A stretch of DNA of 64,000 nucleotides from Cellulosimicrobium protaetiae (GTDB taxonomy: Bacteria > Actinomycetota > Actinomycetes > Actinomycetales > Cellulomonadaceae): assembly GCF_009708005.2 (NCBI RefSeq), contig NZ_CP052757.1, positions 3,782,001 through 3,846,000 of the forward strand. The letters are read 5' to 3'. Below are positions 9,241-19,015 of this stretch, in pieces. Position numbers and translations under genes: made by a program. The notes under the pieces are model-generated. The model worked only from the letters and a program-made list of their open reading frames with translations. It ran no database searches and had not been told where the DNA came from. Each line of letters starts with the position of its first letter. Positions within the stretch are counted from its first letter, which is position 1.

Positions 9241-9326
9241 GACAGCACGGGAGCCCCGCACGGGGCTGAGAGGGCGTCGGAGCCGACCGTCGAACCTGAT
9301 CTGGGTCATGCCAGCGAAGGGAGCGC
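9241..9326 (+). ncRNA. TPP riboswitch (THI element)
   Basis: Contains the diagnostic conserved parts of the thiamine pyrophosphate aptamer in order: CGGGGCTGAGAGGG (pyrimidine-sensing arm), then CGAACCTGATCTGGGTCATG and CCAGCGAAGGGA (pyrophosphate arm and 3' strand). The aptamer's 3' strand GCGAAGGGAG is also the ribosome-binding site for the thiO ATG at 9329. TPP binding should therefore hide the ribosome site and shut off translation of thiO-thiS-thiG. The mechanism is inferred from this overlap; no separate terminator hairpin was found. Confidence 0.95.
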
Positions 9327-9328
9327 GC

Positions 9329-10636
9329 ATGCACACCCCTGTCCGTCCCGGACCCCGCACGTCCGGGGCCGGTGCGCCCGTGCCCGACGGCGCACGCGAC
9401 GTCGTCGTCGTGGGCGGCGGCATCGTGGGGCTCGCCGTCGCGTGGCGCGCGGCGCGCGCCGGGCTGACCGTCACGGTGCTGGACCCGGCGCCGGGCGACG
9501 GGGCCACGCACGCCGCCGCGGGCATGCTCGCCCCGGTCACGGAGGCGGACTTCGGCGAGGACGCCGCGCTGCGCCTGCACCTCGCCGCCGCAGCGACCTG
9601 GCCCGGGTTCGCCGCGGACCTGCACGCCGCGACGGGGGCCGACGTCGGGCTGCGCACCGCGGGCACCCTCACGCTCGCGTACGACGCCGACGACCTCGCC
9701 CTGCTGCGCCGCGTCCTCGCCCTGCACGCCGCGCACGGCCTCGCGTCGCACGAGCTCACCGTCGCCGACGCGCGTCGGCGCGAGCCGTACCTCGGCCCGC
9801 GGGTCGCGGGCGCGGCCTGGGCGCCCGCGGACCACGCGGTCGACCCGCGCGCGGCGCACGCCGCGCTGCTCGGCGCGCTCGACGCCGTCCCCGGTGCGAA
9901 GCCGGGCACGCTCGCGGGCGCGGACGGAGGTTCGGTCGTGCACGCCGCCGTCGTGCGTGCGTCGGCGACGCGGCTCGCGCTCGACCCGGCCGGGCGGGTC
10001 GTCGGGGTGCACGACGACGCGGGCCGGCTCCACCGGGCGGGCGCGGTCGTCGTCGCCGCGGGCTGGGAGTCCGGCGCGCTGCTCGCGGACGTGCCGGGCG
10101 CCGTCGTGCCCACCCGACCGGTGAAGGGCCAGACGCTGCGCCTCGACGCCGGTCCGGACCTCGCGCTGGAGCACGTGGTGCGCGGCGTCGTGCAGGGGCG
10201 ACCGGTGTACGTCGTGCCGCGCGACCCGGTCCCGGAGGGGCAGGGTCACGGCTGCGCGGGGCACCGGGAGGTCGTCGTGGGCGCGACGTCCGAGGAGAAC
10301 CCCGACGACCGCCGCGCGACCGCGGGCGGGGTGTTCGCGCTGCTGCGCGACGCACGCGCACTCCTGCCCGGCATCGACGAGGCCGCGCTCGTCGACGTCA
10401 CGCCCCGGGCGCGCCCCGCGACGCCGGACAACCTGCCGCTCGTCGGCCCCACGGACGTCCCCGGGCTGCACCTCGCGACCGGCCACGGCCGCAACGGCAT
10501 CCTGCTCGCGCCGCTCACCGCCGCCGCTGTCGTCGCCGGCCTCACCGGCGCCGCGCTCCCCACCGACGCCGCGACCGCCCTCGCCCCGACCCGCCCCGAC
10601 CGCTTCGCCGCGCTCTCGACGACGACACCGAGGTGA
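9329..10636 (+). CDS. thiO: Glycine oxidase ThiO
   Basis: 435 residues. FAD-dependent oxidation of glycine to the imine used to build the thiazole ring. The N-terminal dinucleotide-binding motif is [15 protein letters not shown], and the C-terminal FAD-facing segment is [15 protein letters not shown] plus [14 protein letters not shown]. An unusually long Pro/Gly-rich leader (about 25 residues) precedes the FAD motif. The start is fixed by the riboswitch ribosome site. First gene of the thiO-thiS-thiG unit. Its stop overlaps the region just before thiS. Confidence 0.95.
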   Translation: MHTPVRPGPRTSGAGAPVPDGARDVVVVGGGIVGLAVAWRAARAGLTVTVLDPAPGDGATHAAAGMLAPVTEADFGEDAALRLHLAAAATWPGFAADLHAATGADVGLRTAGTLTLAYDADDLALLRRVLALHAAHGLASHELTVADARRREPYLGPRVAGAAWAPADHAVDPRAAHAALLGALDAVPGAKPGTLAGADGGSVVHAAVVRASATRLALDPAGRVVGVHDDAGRLHRAGAVVVAAGWESGALLADVPGAVVPTRPVKGQTLRLDAGPDLALEHVVRGVVQGRPVYVVPRDPVPEGQGHGCAGHREVVVGATSEENPDDRRATAGGVFALLRDARALLPGIDEAALVDVTPRARPATPDNLPLVGPTDVPGLHLATGHGRNGILLAPLTAAAVVAGLTGAALPTDAATALAPTRPDRFAALSTTTPR

Positions 10637-10641
10637 TCTTC

Positions 10642-10875
10642 ATGACCCCACCCGCTCCGACCGCGCTCGTCAACGGCGAGCCCTACCCGCTCGACGCACC
10701 CGTGCACCTCGAGCAGCTCGTCGCGGCGCTCGTGCCCGCGTACGTCGCCGACGGGACGCCGCAGGGCGTCGCCGTCGCCGTGGACGACGCCGTCGTGCCG
10801 CGCGGCTCGTGGGCGACGACCGTCGTCGCGCCCGGCGACCGCATCGAGATCGTGACCGCCGTCCAGGGCGGCTGA
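10642..10875 (+). CDS. thiS: Sulfur carrier protein ThiS
   Basis: 77 residues, ubiquitin-like beta-grasp carrier that donates sulfur as a C-terminal thiocarboxylate. It ends in the required Gly-Gly (AVQGG), and the N-terminal VNGEPYPL strand is typical. ATG 10642 has GAGG 8 bases upstream. GTG 10633 would overlap the thiO stop (GTGA) and is a weaker alternative. No thiF is next to it. Adenylation probably comes from an unlinked ThiF or from MoeZ encoded at 12487. Confidence 0.93.
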   Translation: MTPPAPTALVNGEPYPLDAPVHLEQLVAALVPAYVADGTPQGVAVAVDDAVVPRGSWATTVVAPGDRIEIVTAVQGG

Positions 10876-11727
<852 letters not shown>

Positions 11728-11802
11728 CCCGGCGGAGCACACCGCAGCGGTACCGGGGTCTCAGGCCGTGCGAGCGGACAGGCCGACGAGGTCCACCCAG
11801 GG

Positions 11803-12450
11803 TCAGAGACGAGTGGTCGCAGCGAGCCGCGCTCCGAGCACGACGAGCACCCCACCGGTGACGCGGTCGACCCACCGCACGGCACCGGAGCCGCGCAACC
11901 GAGGGCCGACCGAACCGGCCGCGAGCACGACCCCGGTCAGCCACGCCGACCCGAGCACGCAGTGCACCCCGGCCAGCGACGCTCCCATCGCCAACGGGTT
12001 CACGCCCTCCGGGACGAACTGGGGGATCGTGGCGACGTAGAAGACTCCCACCTTGGGATTGAGCAGGTTCGTCGTCAGACCCATGAGGAAGTCGCGGCCA
12101 CGCCCCCCGACCGGCGGTGGGACGGCGACACCGTCACCCTCTGGTCGGCGGCGGAACGAGGACCAGAGCAAGGCTGCGCCCAACCACACGAGATACCCGG
12201 CTCCGGCGACGGTCAGCACCTGGTACGCGACCCGGCTCGCGGCAAGGAGCGCTGCGGCCCCGGCCGCCGCGGCGACGCCCCAGACGAGCGTCCCTGCCTG
12301 GATCCCGAGCAGGGCCGCGACGCCGTGCCCCCGGGATCGCGTCACGGTGCTACGCAGCACGAGCGCGGTGTCCAGACCGGGGACGATCGTCAGGACGCCG
12401 GCGACGGCCGCGAAAGCCAGCAACGCCTCAGGCACGGTCACGACCGTCAC
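11803..12450 (-). CDS. LysE-family exporter (amino acid / homoserine-type)
   Basis: 215 residues, hydrophobic almost throughout with about six membrane segments. The family's first loop appears as VPGLDTALVLRSTVTRSRGHG, followed by LLGIQAGTLVWGV and the NLLNPKVGVFYVATIPQF motif shared by LysE/RhtB proteins. These export amino acids or related small molecules; the substrate is unknown here. GTG start at 12450 (GTG 12441 also possible). It stands alone between the thi operon and moeZ. Confidence 0.9.
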   Translation of the reverse strand: MTVVTVPEALLAFAAVAGVLTIVPGLDTALVLRSTVTRSRGHGVAALLGIQAGTLVWGVAAAAGAAALLAASRVAYQVLTVAGAGYLVWLGAALLWSSFRRRPEGDGVAVPPPVGGRGRDFLMGLTTNLLNPKVGVFYVATIPQFVPEGVNPLAMGASLAGVHCVLGSAWLTGVVLAAGSVGPRLRGSGAVRWVDRVTGGVLVVLGARLAATTRL

Positions 12451-12486
12451 CCTAGACCGCCGCCGGCGGATCGTCCCCGAGCGGGG

Positions 12487-13764
12487 CTACCTCGGCGGGG
12501 CCGACGACAGCTCGGCGAGGAGGGCGGAGACGCCGCCGACGACCGAGCGAGCGTCGAGGCCCGCCGCGCGCGCGACGTCGGCCACGCGCGCCGACCGGGC
12601 GCCCACCGCGCACACGACGAGCACCGGGCGGTCGGTCGGGAGGTCGGCGAGCGCCACGCTCACCGCGTCCTCGGACGCACCCGGGACGCCCAGGAACGCA
12701 CCGCTCGGGACCAGCACGGCCCCGGGCACCGGGCGCACCTGCGCCTCCCAGTCCTCACGCACGTCCAGCAGGAACGCCGTGCCCGACGACGCGACCTCGC
12801 CCCCGAGCAGCGTCGCGGCCTCGCGCGCGCTCACCTCGGTCGGCGCCGGCCGCGCGGGCACGAGGCCGCAGAACGACGCGTAGGCGTCGTCGCCCGGGAG
12901 CAGGGCCGTGACCGGCTCGCGCGTCGGGTCGGCGCGCACGGTGAGCTGGCGCCAGGAGAGGTCGAGCGCGTCGTAGACGGCGAGGCGGCCGAGCAGCGTC
13001 GTCCCGGCGCCGGTCACGAGCTTGATCGCCTCGGTCGCCATGACGGAGCCGACGGTCCCGCACATCGCGCCGAAGACTCCGCCGGTCGCGCAGTCGGGCG
13101 CGGCGCCGGGCGGCGGAGGGACGGGGAACACGTCGCGGTACGTGACGCCACGTGCCTCACCGTCGTCCGGGCCGGCGGGAGCCGCGCCGCCCGGGTGCGC
13201 GTCGCCGTCGGGCGCCGCGAACCGCGGGGCGCCCCAGAAGACGCTGACCTGACCCTGGAAGCGGTAGATCGAGCCCCAGACGACGGGCAGGCCGAGCACC
13301 TCGGCCGCGTCGGAGACGAGGTAGCGCGTGGGGAAGTTGTCGGCGCCGTCGAGCACGACGTCGTAGTCGCGAAGCACGTCGAGCGCCGTGTCCGCGTCGA
13401 GGCGCAGGGCGTGCTCGACGACGCGCACGTGCGGGTTGACGTCGGCGATCGCGTCGCGCGCGGAGTCGACCTTGCGGCGTCCGACGTCGGGCCCGCCGTG
13501 GATGACCTGGCGCTGCAGGTTGGACGTGTCGACCACGTCGTCGTCGACGATGCCGATCGTGCCGACGCCCGCGGCGGCGAGGTAGAGCAGCGCCGGGCTG
13601 CCGAGTCCGCCCGCGCCGACGACGAGCACGCGCGCGGCCGCGAGGCGGCGCTGCCCCTCGGGCCCGACGCCGGGCAGCGCGAGGTGGCGCGCGTACCGCT
13701 CGAGCTCGGCGGTGCTCAGCGCGGGACCGGGCGCGACGAGAGGTGCGAGCGGGGGCGTCGTCAT
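12487..13764 (-). CDS. moeZ: MoeZ-type adenylyltransferase / rhodanese
   Basis: 425 residues. An N-terminal E1-like domain adenylates the C-terminal Gly-Gly of a ubiquitin-like sulfur carrier (VLVVGAGGLGSPALLYLAAAGVG, DDDVVDTSNLQRQ, catalytic region PDCATGGVFG). The C-terminal rhodanese domain (LLDVREDWEAQ, active-site loop CAVGARSA) then delivers sulfur. As in mycobacterial MoeZ, YRDVFPVPPPPG replaces the zinc-binding Cys pairs of E. coli MoeB. A roughly 30-residue Asp/Gly/Ala-rich insertion precedes that segment. ATG 13764 overlaps the stop of the DUF3817 gene by 4 bases. Possible substrates are MoaD, CysO-like proteins, or the nearby ThiS. Confidence 0.92.
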   Translation of the reverse strand: MTTPPLAPLVAPGPALSTAELERYARHLALPGVGPEGQRRLAAARVLVVGAGGLGSPALLYLAAAGVGTIGIVDDDVVDTSNLQRQVIHGGPDVGRRKVDSARDAIADVNPHVRVVEHALRLDADTALDVLRDYDVVLDGADNFPTRYLVSDAAEVLGLPVVWGSIYRFQGQVSVFWGAPRFAAPDGDAHPGGAAPAGPDDGEARGVTYRDVFPVPPPPGAAPDCATGGVFGAMCGTVGSVMATEAIKLVTGAGTTLLGRLAVYDALDLSWRQLTVRADPTREPVTALLPGDDAYASFCGLVPARPAPTEVSAREAATLLGGEVASSGTAFLLDVREDWEAQVRPVPGAVLVPSGAFLGVPGASEDAVSVALADLPTDRPVLVVCAVGARSARVADVARAAGLDARSVVGGVSALLAELSSAPPR

Positions 13765-14207
13765 GCCGCGTACTGCTCCTCCAGGACGGCGAGCTTGGCC
13801 TCGGCCTCGGCGTGCACCTTCTTCTCGAGGACGAACGACATGACCGGCACGACGCCCGCGAACACCATCGTCGCGAGGCGCCCCCAGCCCCAGCGCATCT
13901 TGGTCCACAGGTCGAGGACCGTGACGAGGTAGACGACGTAGATCCAGCCGTGCGCGAAGGGGATCCAGGAGACGTACCGCATGATCCCGTCGACGTCGAC
14001 GAACTGACCGACCCCGTACTTGACGAGCATCTCGACGCACAGGATGAGGAGCATCACACCCGTGATGATCGCGAGGACCCGGTAGCGGGAGAGGGCACCG
14101 CGCGCCTTGCGGATCGCGGTGCGCGCGGCCTCCGTGCTGGGTGCCGCCACCTCGGCGGTCGCGGCGGCGGGCGCGTCGGTGGGGGTGGCCGGGTCCTGCG
14201 TGGTCAT
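13761..14207 (-). CDS. DUF3817-type integral membrane protein
   Basis: 148 residues. A soluble Ala/Thr/Pro-rich N-terminus (1-45) leads into three hydrophobic helices: YRVLAIITGVMLLILCVEML, then the polar GVGQFVDVDGIMRYVSWIPFAHGWIYVVY, then LATMVFAGVVPVMSFVLEKKV. The HGW motif and spacing match the actinobacterial DUF3817 family, function unknown. Translationally coupled to moeZ through ATGA, so production of the two is linked even though no functional connection is known. Confidence 0.85.
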   Translation of the reverse strand: MTTQDPATPTDAPAAATAEVAAPSTEAARTAIRKARGALSRYRVLAIITGVMLLILCVEMLVKYGVGQFVDVDGIMRYVSWIPFAHGWIYVVYLVTVLDLWTKMRWGWGRLATMVFAGVVPVMSFVLEKKVHAEAEAKLAVLEEQYAA

Positions 14208-14328
14208 GGGGAGTGTCCTCGTTCCGGGCGAGACGGCCGCGGCGGTCCCTGCCGCGCGCGGTGGCGTGACGCGGTCGCAGCGTTAAAGCGTCGCCGCGTG
14301 TCGGACGCCGAACCTAGGGTAGAACACC

Positions 14329-16125
14329 GTGCGACCCCTCCCCCTCCCCGACCCGGGGACCCCCGACCTGCGCGGACCGACGCGCTACCTGCTCTGGCTG
14401 GCCAAGCGCCAGTGGACCGTCCTGACCGTCTCCGTCCTGCTCGGGCTGGTCAACTTCGCGTGCCAGGCGTTCCAGCCGTACATGCTCGGCCGTGCTCTCG
14501 ACGAGGGGCTCACCGCGGGGTTCGGGCCGGCGCTGTGGCAGTGGGCCGGCCTGCTGCTCGCCCTGGGGCTCGGGATCGTCGTCACGGGAGTGACGCAGCA
14601 CCGGTTCGACATCGCGAACTGGCTGCGCTCGGCGCTCACCACGTCGCAGCTCGTGGGCGACGTCACCGCGCGCTCCGGCGACGCGATCACGGAGGAGCTG
14701 CCCACGGGCGAGGTCGTGTCGACGGTGGCGAGCGACGCCATGCGCGTCGGACAGCTCTTCTCGATGATGGGCCAGTTCCTCGGCGCGCTCGGGGCGTACG
14801 TCGTGGTGGCCGTCATCATGCTCTCGACGTCGCTCCAGCTCGGGCTCGTCGTCGTGCTGGGCCTGCCCGTGGTCGCGGCCGTGCTCGCGCTCCTCGTCAA
14901 GCCGCTGCAGCAGCGCCAGGCCGCGCAGCGCGAGGCGCAGGGCCGCCTCACGACGCTCGGCGCCGACACCGTCTCCGGACTGCGCATCCTGCGCGGCATC
15001 GGCGGCGAGGGCGTGTTCGTCGGCCGCTACGCACGCCAGTCGCAGAAGGTGCGCGAGGCGGGCGTCAAGGTCGCGCACACGCAGGCGCTGCTCGACGCGC
15101 TCCAGGTCCTCCTGCCGGGCCTCCTCGTCGTGCTCGTCGTCTACCTGGGCGCGACGGCGGCGATCGCGGGCGACATCACGCCCGGCCAGCTCGTCGCGTT
15201 CTACGGGTACGCCGCGTTCCTCGGCTGGCCGCTGCAGGTCGCGACGCAGATGCTCAACATCGCGACGCGCGCCCACGTCGCGTCGCGCAAGATCGTGCGC
15301 GTCCTCGCGGTCGAGCCCGCCGCGGGCGCCACCTCCGCGACCGCGCCCATGCCGCCCGAGGGCAGCCCGCTCGTCGACGAGACGAGCGGGCTGGTCCTCG
15401 AGCCCGGTCGCGTCATCGCGCTCGTGTCCGCGGACCCCGACGCGTCCGCCGCCGTCGCCACGCGCCTCGGCCGGTTCGACGACGACGCGGAGTCCGCCAC
15501 GCCCGTGCGGCTCGGCGGGACGCTGCTCGCCGAGCTCGACAAGCACGCGCTGCGGCGGCGGGTCGTCGTCGCCGAGGCGACGCCCCAGCTCTTCTCGGGC
15601 GCGCTGCGCGACGAGCTCGACCCGCGGGGCTCCGCGACCGAGGCGGACGTGCTCGCCGCGGTCGCCGTCGCCGACGCCCACGACGTGCTCGACTCCGTCC
15701 CGGACGGCCTCGCGGGCGAGCTGCCCGAGAAGGGCCGCTCCCTCTCGGGCGGCCAGCGCCAGCGTGTCGCCCTCGCCCGGGCCCTGCTCACCGAGCCCGA
15801 GGTGCTCGTGCTCGTCGAGCCGACGAGCGCGGTCGACGCGCACACCGAGGCACGGATCGCCGCGAGCCTCGCCGACGCGCGTCGCGGGCGCACGACGCTC
15901 GTCGTCACCGCGTCGCCTCTCGTGCTCGAGCACGTCGACGAGGTGCTGCTCCTCGAGAGCGGTCGCGTCACCGCGCGCGGCACGCACCGCGACCTCGTCG
16001 ACCGCGCCCACGCGTCCGGCACCGCGCCGGACGACGACGCGGCCCGCTACCTGCGCGTCGTCGGGCGCTCGCTCGACGAGTCGCCCGTCCTCGCCCGCAC
16101 CGCACCCGAAGGAGGAGAGTCGTGA
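14329..16125 (+). CDS. ABC exporter subunit A with degenerate ATPase site
   Basis: 598 residues. An ABC exporter membrane domain (about 1-330, six helices) is fused to a nucleotide-binding domain. The ATPase domain is damaged. The Walker A position (about 365-375) reads LVSADPDASA with no GKS/T. The Q-loop is VAEATPQLFSG. Walker B is VLVLVEP with Val496 in place of Asp, though Glu497 is kept. The H-loop His is replaced (VTASP, 527-530). The signature LSGGQ (472-476) is intact. It can therefore complement the partner at 16122 but cannot hold ATP itself. GTG start. The last four bases overlap the next gene (GTGA). Substrate unknown. Confidence 0.9.
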   Translation: MRPLPLPDPGTPDLRGPTRYLLWLAKRQWTVLTVSVLLGLVNFACQAFQPYMLGRALDEGLTAGFGPALWQWAGLLLALGLGIVVTGVTQHRFDIANWLRSALTTSQLVGDVTARSGDAITEELPTGEVVSTVASDAMRVGQLFSMMGQFLGALGAYVVVAVIMLSTSLQLGLVVVLGLPVVAAVLALLVKPLQQRQAAQREAQGRLTTLGADTVSGLRILRGIGGEGVFVGRYARQSQKVREAGVKVAHTQALLDALQVLLPGLLVVLVVYLGATAAIAGDITPGQLVAFYGYAAFLGWPLQVATQMLNIATRAHVASRKIVRVLAVEPAAGATSATAPMPPEGSPLVDETSGLVLEPGRVIALVSADPDASAAVATRLGRFDDDAESATPVRLGGTLLAELDKHALRRRVVVAEATPQLFSGALRDELDPRGSATEADVLAAVAVADAHDVLDSVPDGLAGELPEKGRSLSGGQRQRVALARALLTEPEVLVLVEPTSAVDAHTEARIAASLADARRGRTTLVVTASPLVLEHVDEVLLLESGRVTARGTHRDLVDRAHASGTAPDDDAARYLRVVGRSLDESPVLARTAPEGGES

Positions 16126-17855
16126 AGCTCCCCGTCGCCGACGGTCCCACCGTCCGCAGCGCCGCCGGGCTCCTCTTCGCCCGCCACCGCGGCACGTTCG
16201 TGCTCATCGCCGTGCTGCACACCCTGGCCGCCGTCGCCGGTCTCGTCGGGCCGTGGCTGCTCGGCCGCCTCGTCGACGCCGTCACCGAGGGCACGACCTC
16301 GTCCTACGTGACGACCGTCGTCGCCGTCGGTGCGGGGGCCGTCGTCGCGCAGGCCGTGCTGCGCCGGTACGCGCAGCGCCTGTCCATGGTGTTCGGCGAG
16401 ACGGTGTTCGCCGAGCTCCGCGAGGACCTCGTCGAGACGGTGACCTCGCTCCCCCTCTCGACCGTCGAGCGCGCCGGTACGGGCGACCTCGTCGCACGCA
16501 CGACCAACGACGTCGACCGCATCCAGCACGCGGTGCGGTTCGGCGTGCCGCAGCTCCTCGTCGCGGTCGTGACGCTCGTGCTCACGGTCGTGGCGTCGGT
16601 CGTCGTGGCGCCGCTGGTCGCGCTGGCGCTGTTCGTCGGCGTGCCGCTGCTCGTGGTCGTCTCGCGCTGGTACCTCAAGCGCGCGTCGGCCGGCTACCAG
16701 CGCGAGGCCGCCGCCTACGCGACGCTCAACGGCACCATCACGGAGAACGTGGAGGGCGCTCGCACCGTCGACGCGCTCTCGCTCACCGAGCGGCGCAAGG
16801 CCCGCGTCCGCGCCGACCTCACGGAAGCGTTCGAGTCGGAGCGGTACACGCTCGGGCTGCGCACGGTGCTGTTCCCCGGCATCGACCTCGCGATCGCGAT
16901 CGCCCCGGTCGCCGCGCTCGTGTGGGGCGCGTGGCTGCTCTCGCAGGGCCAGACCACGCTCGGCGCCGTCGCCACGGTGACGACGTACGCGTTCCAGCTC
17001 GCCGGTCCGGTGTGGAACCTCATCTTCTGGCTCGACGAGATCCAGGTCGCCGCGGCGTCGTACGCGCGCATCGTCGGCGTCGCGCAGGTCCCGGGCGACC
17101 GGACCGCGACGGGTGAGGTGCCGGACGGCGACCGCCTCGTGGCGCGCGACGTCGAGTACGCGTACCGCGAAGGACGCCCCGTGCTGCACGGCGTCTCGCT
17201 CGACCTGGAGCCGGGCGAACGGCTCGCCGTGGTCGGTCCGTCGGGCGCGGGGAAGTCGACCCTCGGACGCATGCTCGCGGGCATCCACCCGCCGACGGCG
17301 GGGTCCGTCCGCTCGGGCGGCGTCCGGCTCGTCGACCTGCCGCTGGAGGACCTGCGCCGCGAGGTCGCGCTCGTCACGCAGGAGCACCACGTGTTCGTCG
17401 GGACGCTCGCCGACAACCTCCGGCTCGCGAAGGTCGACGCGGGCGAGACCGAGCTGCTCGACGCGCTGGACGCCGTGGACGCCCGCGGCTGGGCCGAGTC
17501 CCTGCCCGACGGGCTGGAGACCACGGTCGGGTCGGGCGGGCACGTGCTCACCCCCGCACAGGCGCAGCAGGTCGCGCTCGCGCGCCTCGTGCTCCTCGAC
17601 CCGCACACGCTCGTGCTCGACGAGGCGACGTCGCTGCTCGACCCGCGCGCTGCCCGGCACCTGGAGCGCTCGCTCGACGCCGTGCTCTCCGGGCGCACGG
17701 TGGTGGCGATCGCGCACCGCCTGCACACCGCGCACGACGCCGACCGCGTCGCCGTCGTCGACGCCGGACGGATCGCCGAGATCGGGCCGCACGACGAGCT
17801 CGTGGCCGCAGGCGGGGACTATGCGCGGCTGTGGGAGTCCTGGCAGCAGGAGTAG
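16122..17855 (+). CDS. ABC exporter subunit B with intact Walker motifs and altered signature
   Basis: 577 residues. Membrane domain (about 1-325) followed by an ATPase domain. Walker A is complete (GPSGAGKST, 372-380), as are the Q-loop VTQEHHVFVG, Walker B LVLDEATS (497-504) and H-loop His532 (IAHRL). The ABC signature is replaced by LTPAQ (476-480). Together with subunit A, this leaves one normal composite site (Walker A of B with LSGGQ of A) and one dead site. The GTG start overlaps the previous stop by 4 bases, the expected coupling for an obligate heterodimer. Substrate unknown; drug, lipid or peptide export are all possible. Confidence 0.92.
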   Translation: MKLPVADGPTVRSAAGLLFARHRGTFVLIAVLHTLAAVAGLVGPWLLGRLVDAVTEGTTSSYVTTVVAVGAGAVVAQAVLRRYAQRLSMVFGETVFAELREDLVETVTSLPLSTVERAGTGDLVARTTNDVDRIQHAVRFGVPQLLVAVVTLVLTVVASVVVAPLVALALFVGVPLLVVVSRWYLKRASAGYQREAAAYATLNGTITENVEGARTVDALSLTERRKARVRADLTEAFESERYTLGLRTVLFPGIDLAIAIAPVAALVWGAWLLSQGQTTLGAVATVTTYAFQLAGPVWNLIFWLDEIQVAAASYARIVGVAQVPGDRTATGEVPDGDRLVARDVEYAYREGRPVLHGVSLDLEPGERLAVVGPSGAGKSTLGRMLAGIHPPTAGSVRSGGVRLVDLPLEDLRREVALVTQEHHVFVGTLADNLRLAKVDAGETELLDALDAVDARGWAESLPDGLETTVGSGGHVLTPAQAQQVALARLVLLDPHTLVLDEATSLLDPRAARHLERSLDAVLSGRTVVAIAHRLHTAHDADRVAVVDAGRIAEIGPHDELVAAGGDYARLWESWQQE

Positions 17856-17920
17856 CACCGTCCGCGTCCGGTCCGGCCCTCCCCCGGGACCGGGCCGCGG
17901 CCGGGCTGGAGGGTGCCAAG

Positions 17921-18967
17921 ATGGTGCTGATGCCTGACACCACGAGCGACGCCCCGCACGACCTCCCGTCCCTCCCGAGCCCGTGGCGGGCCCGGGTCCC
18001 CGGCTACGCCGACATCGACGCCCTCGTCGGGCTGCGGCGTCTGGACGAGCTGCAGGGGACGGGCTCGACGCACGTCGACCCCGCCGGGATCGAGTCCGAG
18101 GTCGCGGGACTGGCGTCGTGGACGCGTCGCCAGCTCGTCGCCGTCGGGCCGGACGACGTGCCCCACGCCTGGATCACGGTGCACGACCGCGCGGCCGGGC
18201 GGGCGACCGTCTGGGGCTACTTCGACCGCGACGTGGACGAGGTCGACGCGATCGCCGACGCGTTCTACCGATGGACGGAGCGCACGGCGGTCGCGATGGC
18301 ACGCCTGCGCGGTGTCTCGACGACGCGTCTGGACGAGAGCCCGTTCGCCGACGACACGCGCCAGACCGGCTGGCTCACGCGGGCAGGCTACGCCAGACGG
18401 CGGAGCTGGTTGCACATGACCCGCCCCGTCACGGCGGACGAGGCCGCGCTGACGCCCCGCGCGCGCGTCACGGTGCGCCCGGTCGAGCGGCACCAGAACG
18501 GCTTGCCCGTCGCGGCCGACCTCCAGGTCGTGCACCAGATGCTGGAGACGTCCTTCCAGGACCACTTCAACTCCTACCGCGAGAGCTTCTCGGAGTTCGT
18601 GCAGCGGCTCCGCGAGGACCCGGGACACAGCTGGGACCACTGGTGGCTCGCGTACGTCGAGACGGACGACGGCCACCGCGTCGCGGCGGGCACGGTGGTG
18701 TGCTCGTCGCTCGCCGCCCTCCCGGGCGGCGCACGCGGCACCTACGTCGAGTACATCGGGGTCACACGCGCCGCCCGGGGCCGCGGCGTGGCGAAGTCGC
18801 TGCTCGCCACGGTGATCGCGGACGCAGCGCGCGACGGGCGCGACCGCGTGGCGCTCGAGGTCGACGCGGACTCCCCCACGAAGGCCGACCAGCTCTACCG
18901 CTCGCTCGGTTGGGAGACGGACTACGTCACCGAGTCGTGGTTCAAGGACCTCGCCGTCGAGGGCTGA
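17921..18967 (+). CDS. GNAT-family N-acetyltransferase
   Basis: 348 residues, about twice a single GNAT domain, consistent with a degenerate N-terminal GNAT half and an active C-terminal half. The acetyl-CoA-binding motif A is in the C-terminal half (YIGVTRAARGRGVAKSLLATV), followed by ALEVDADSPTKADQLYRSLGW. ATG 17921 has GGAGGG 7 bases upstream; ATG 17930 is the alternative. Transferred group and substrate cannot be predicted. It follows the ABC exporter by 65 bases on the same strand and could share its transcript. Confidence 0.85.
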   Translation: MVLMPDTTSDAPHDLPSLPSPWRARVPGYADIDALVGLRRLDELQGTGSTHVDPAGIESEVAGLASWTRRQLVAVGPDDVPHAWITVHDRAAGRATVWGYFDRDVDEVDAIADAFYRWTERTAVAMARLRGVSTTRLDESPFADDTRQTGWLTRAGYARRRSWLHMTRPVTADEAALTPRARVTVRPVERHQNGLPVAADLQVVHQMLETSFQDHFNSYRESFSEFVQRLREDPGHSWDHWWLAYVETDDGHRVAAGTVVCSSLAALPGGARGTYVEYIGVTRAARGRGVAKSLLATVIADAARDGRDRVALEVDADSPTKADQLYRSLGWETDYVTESWFKDLAVEG

Positions 18968-19015
18968 CGTGCTCGACGGGCGCCCGGCCCGGACCTACCC
19001 GTGGCGGCAGGAGGA

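Noticed and set aside
15400-15480. Frameshift as explanation for the missing Walker A of ABC subunit A
   Set aside because: The reading frame continues cleanly into an intact LSGGQ and the downstream gene is coupled by GTGA; the loss is in-frame substitution.
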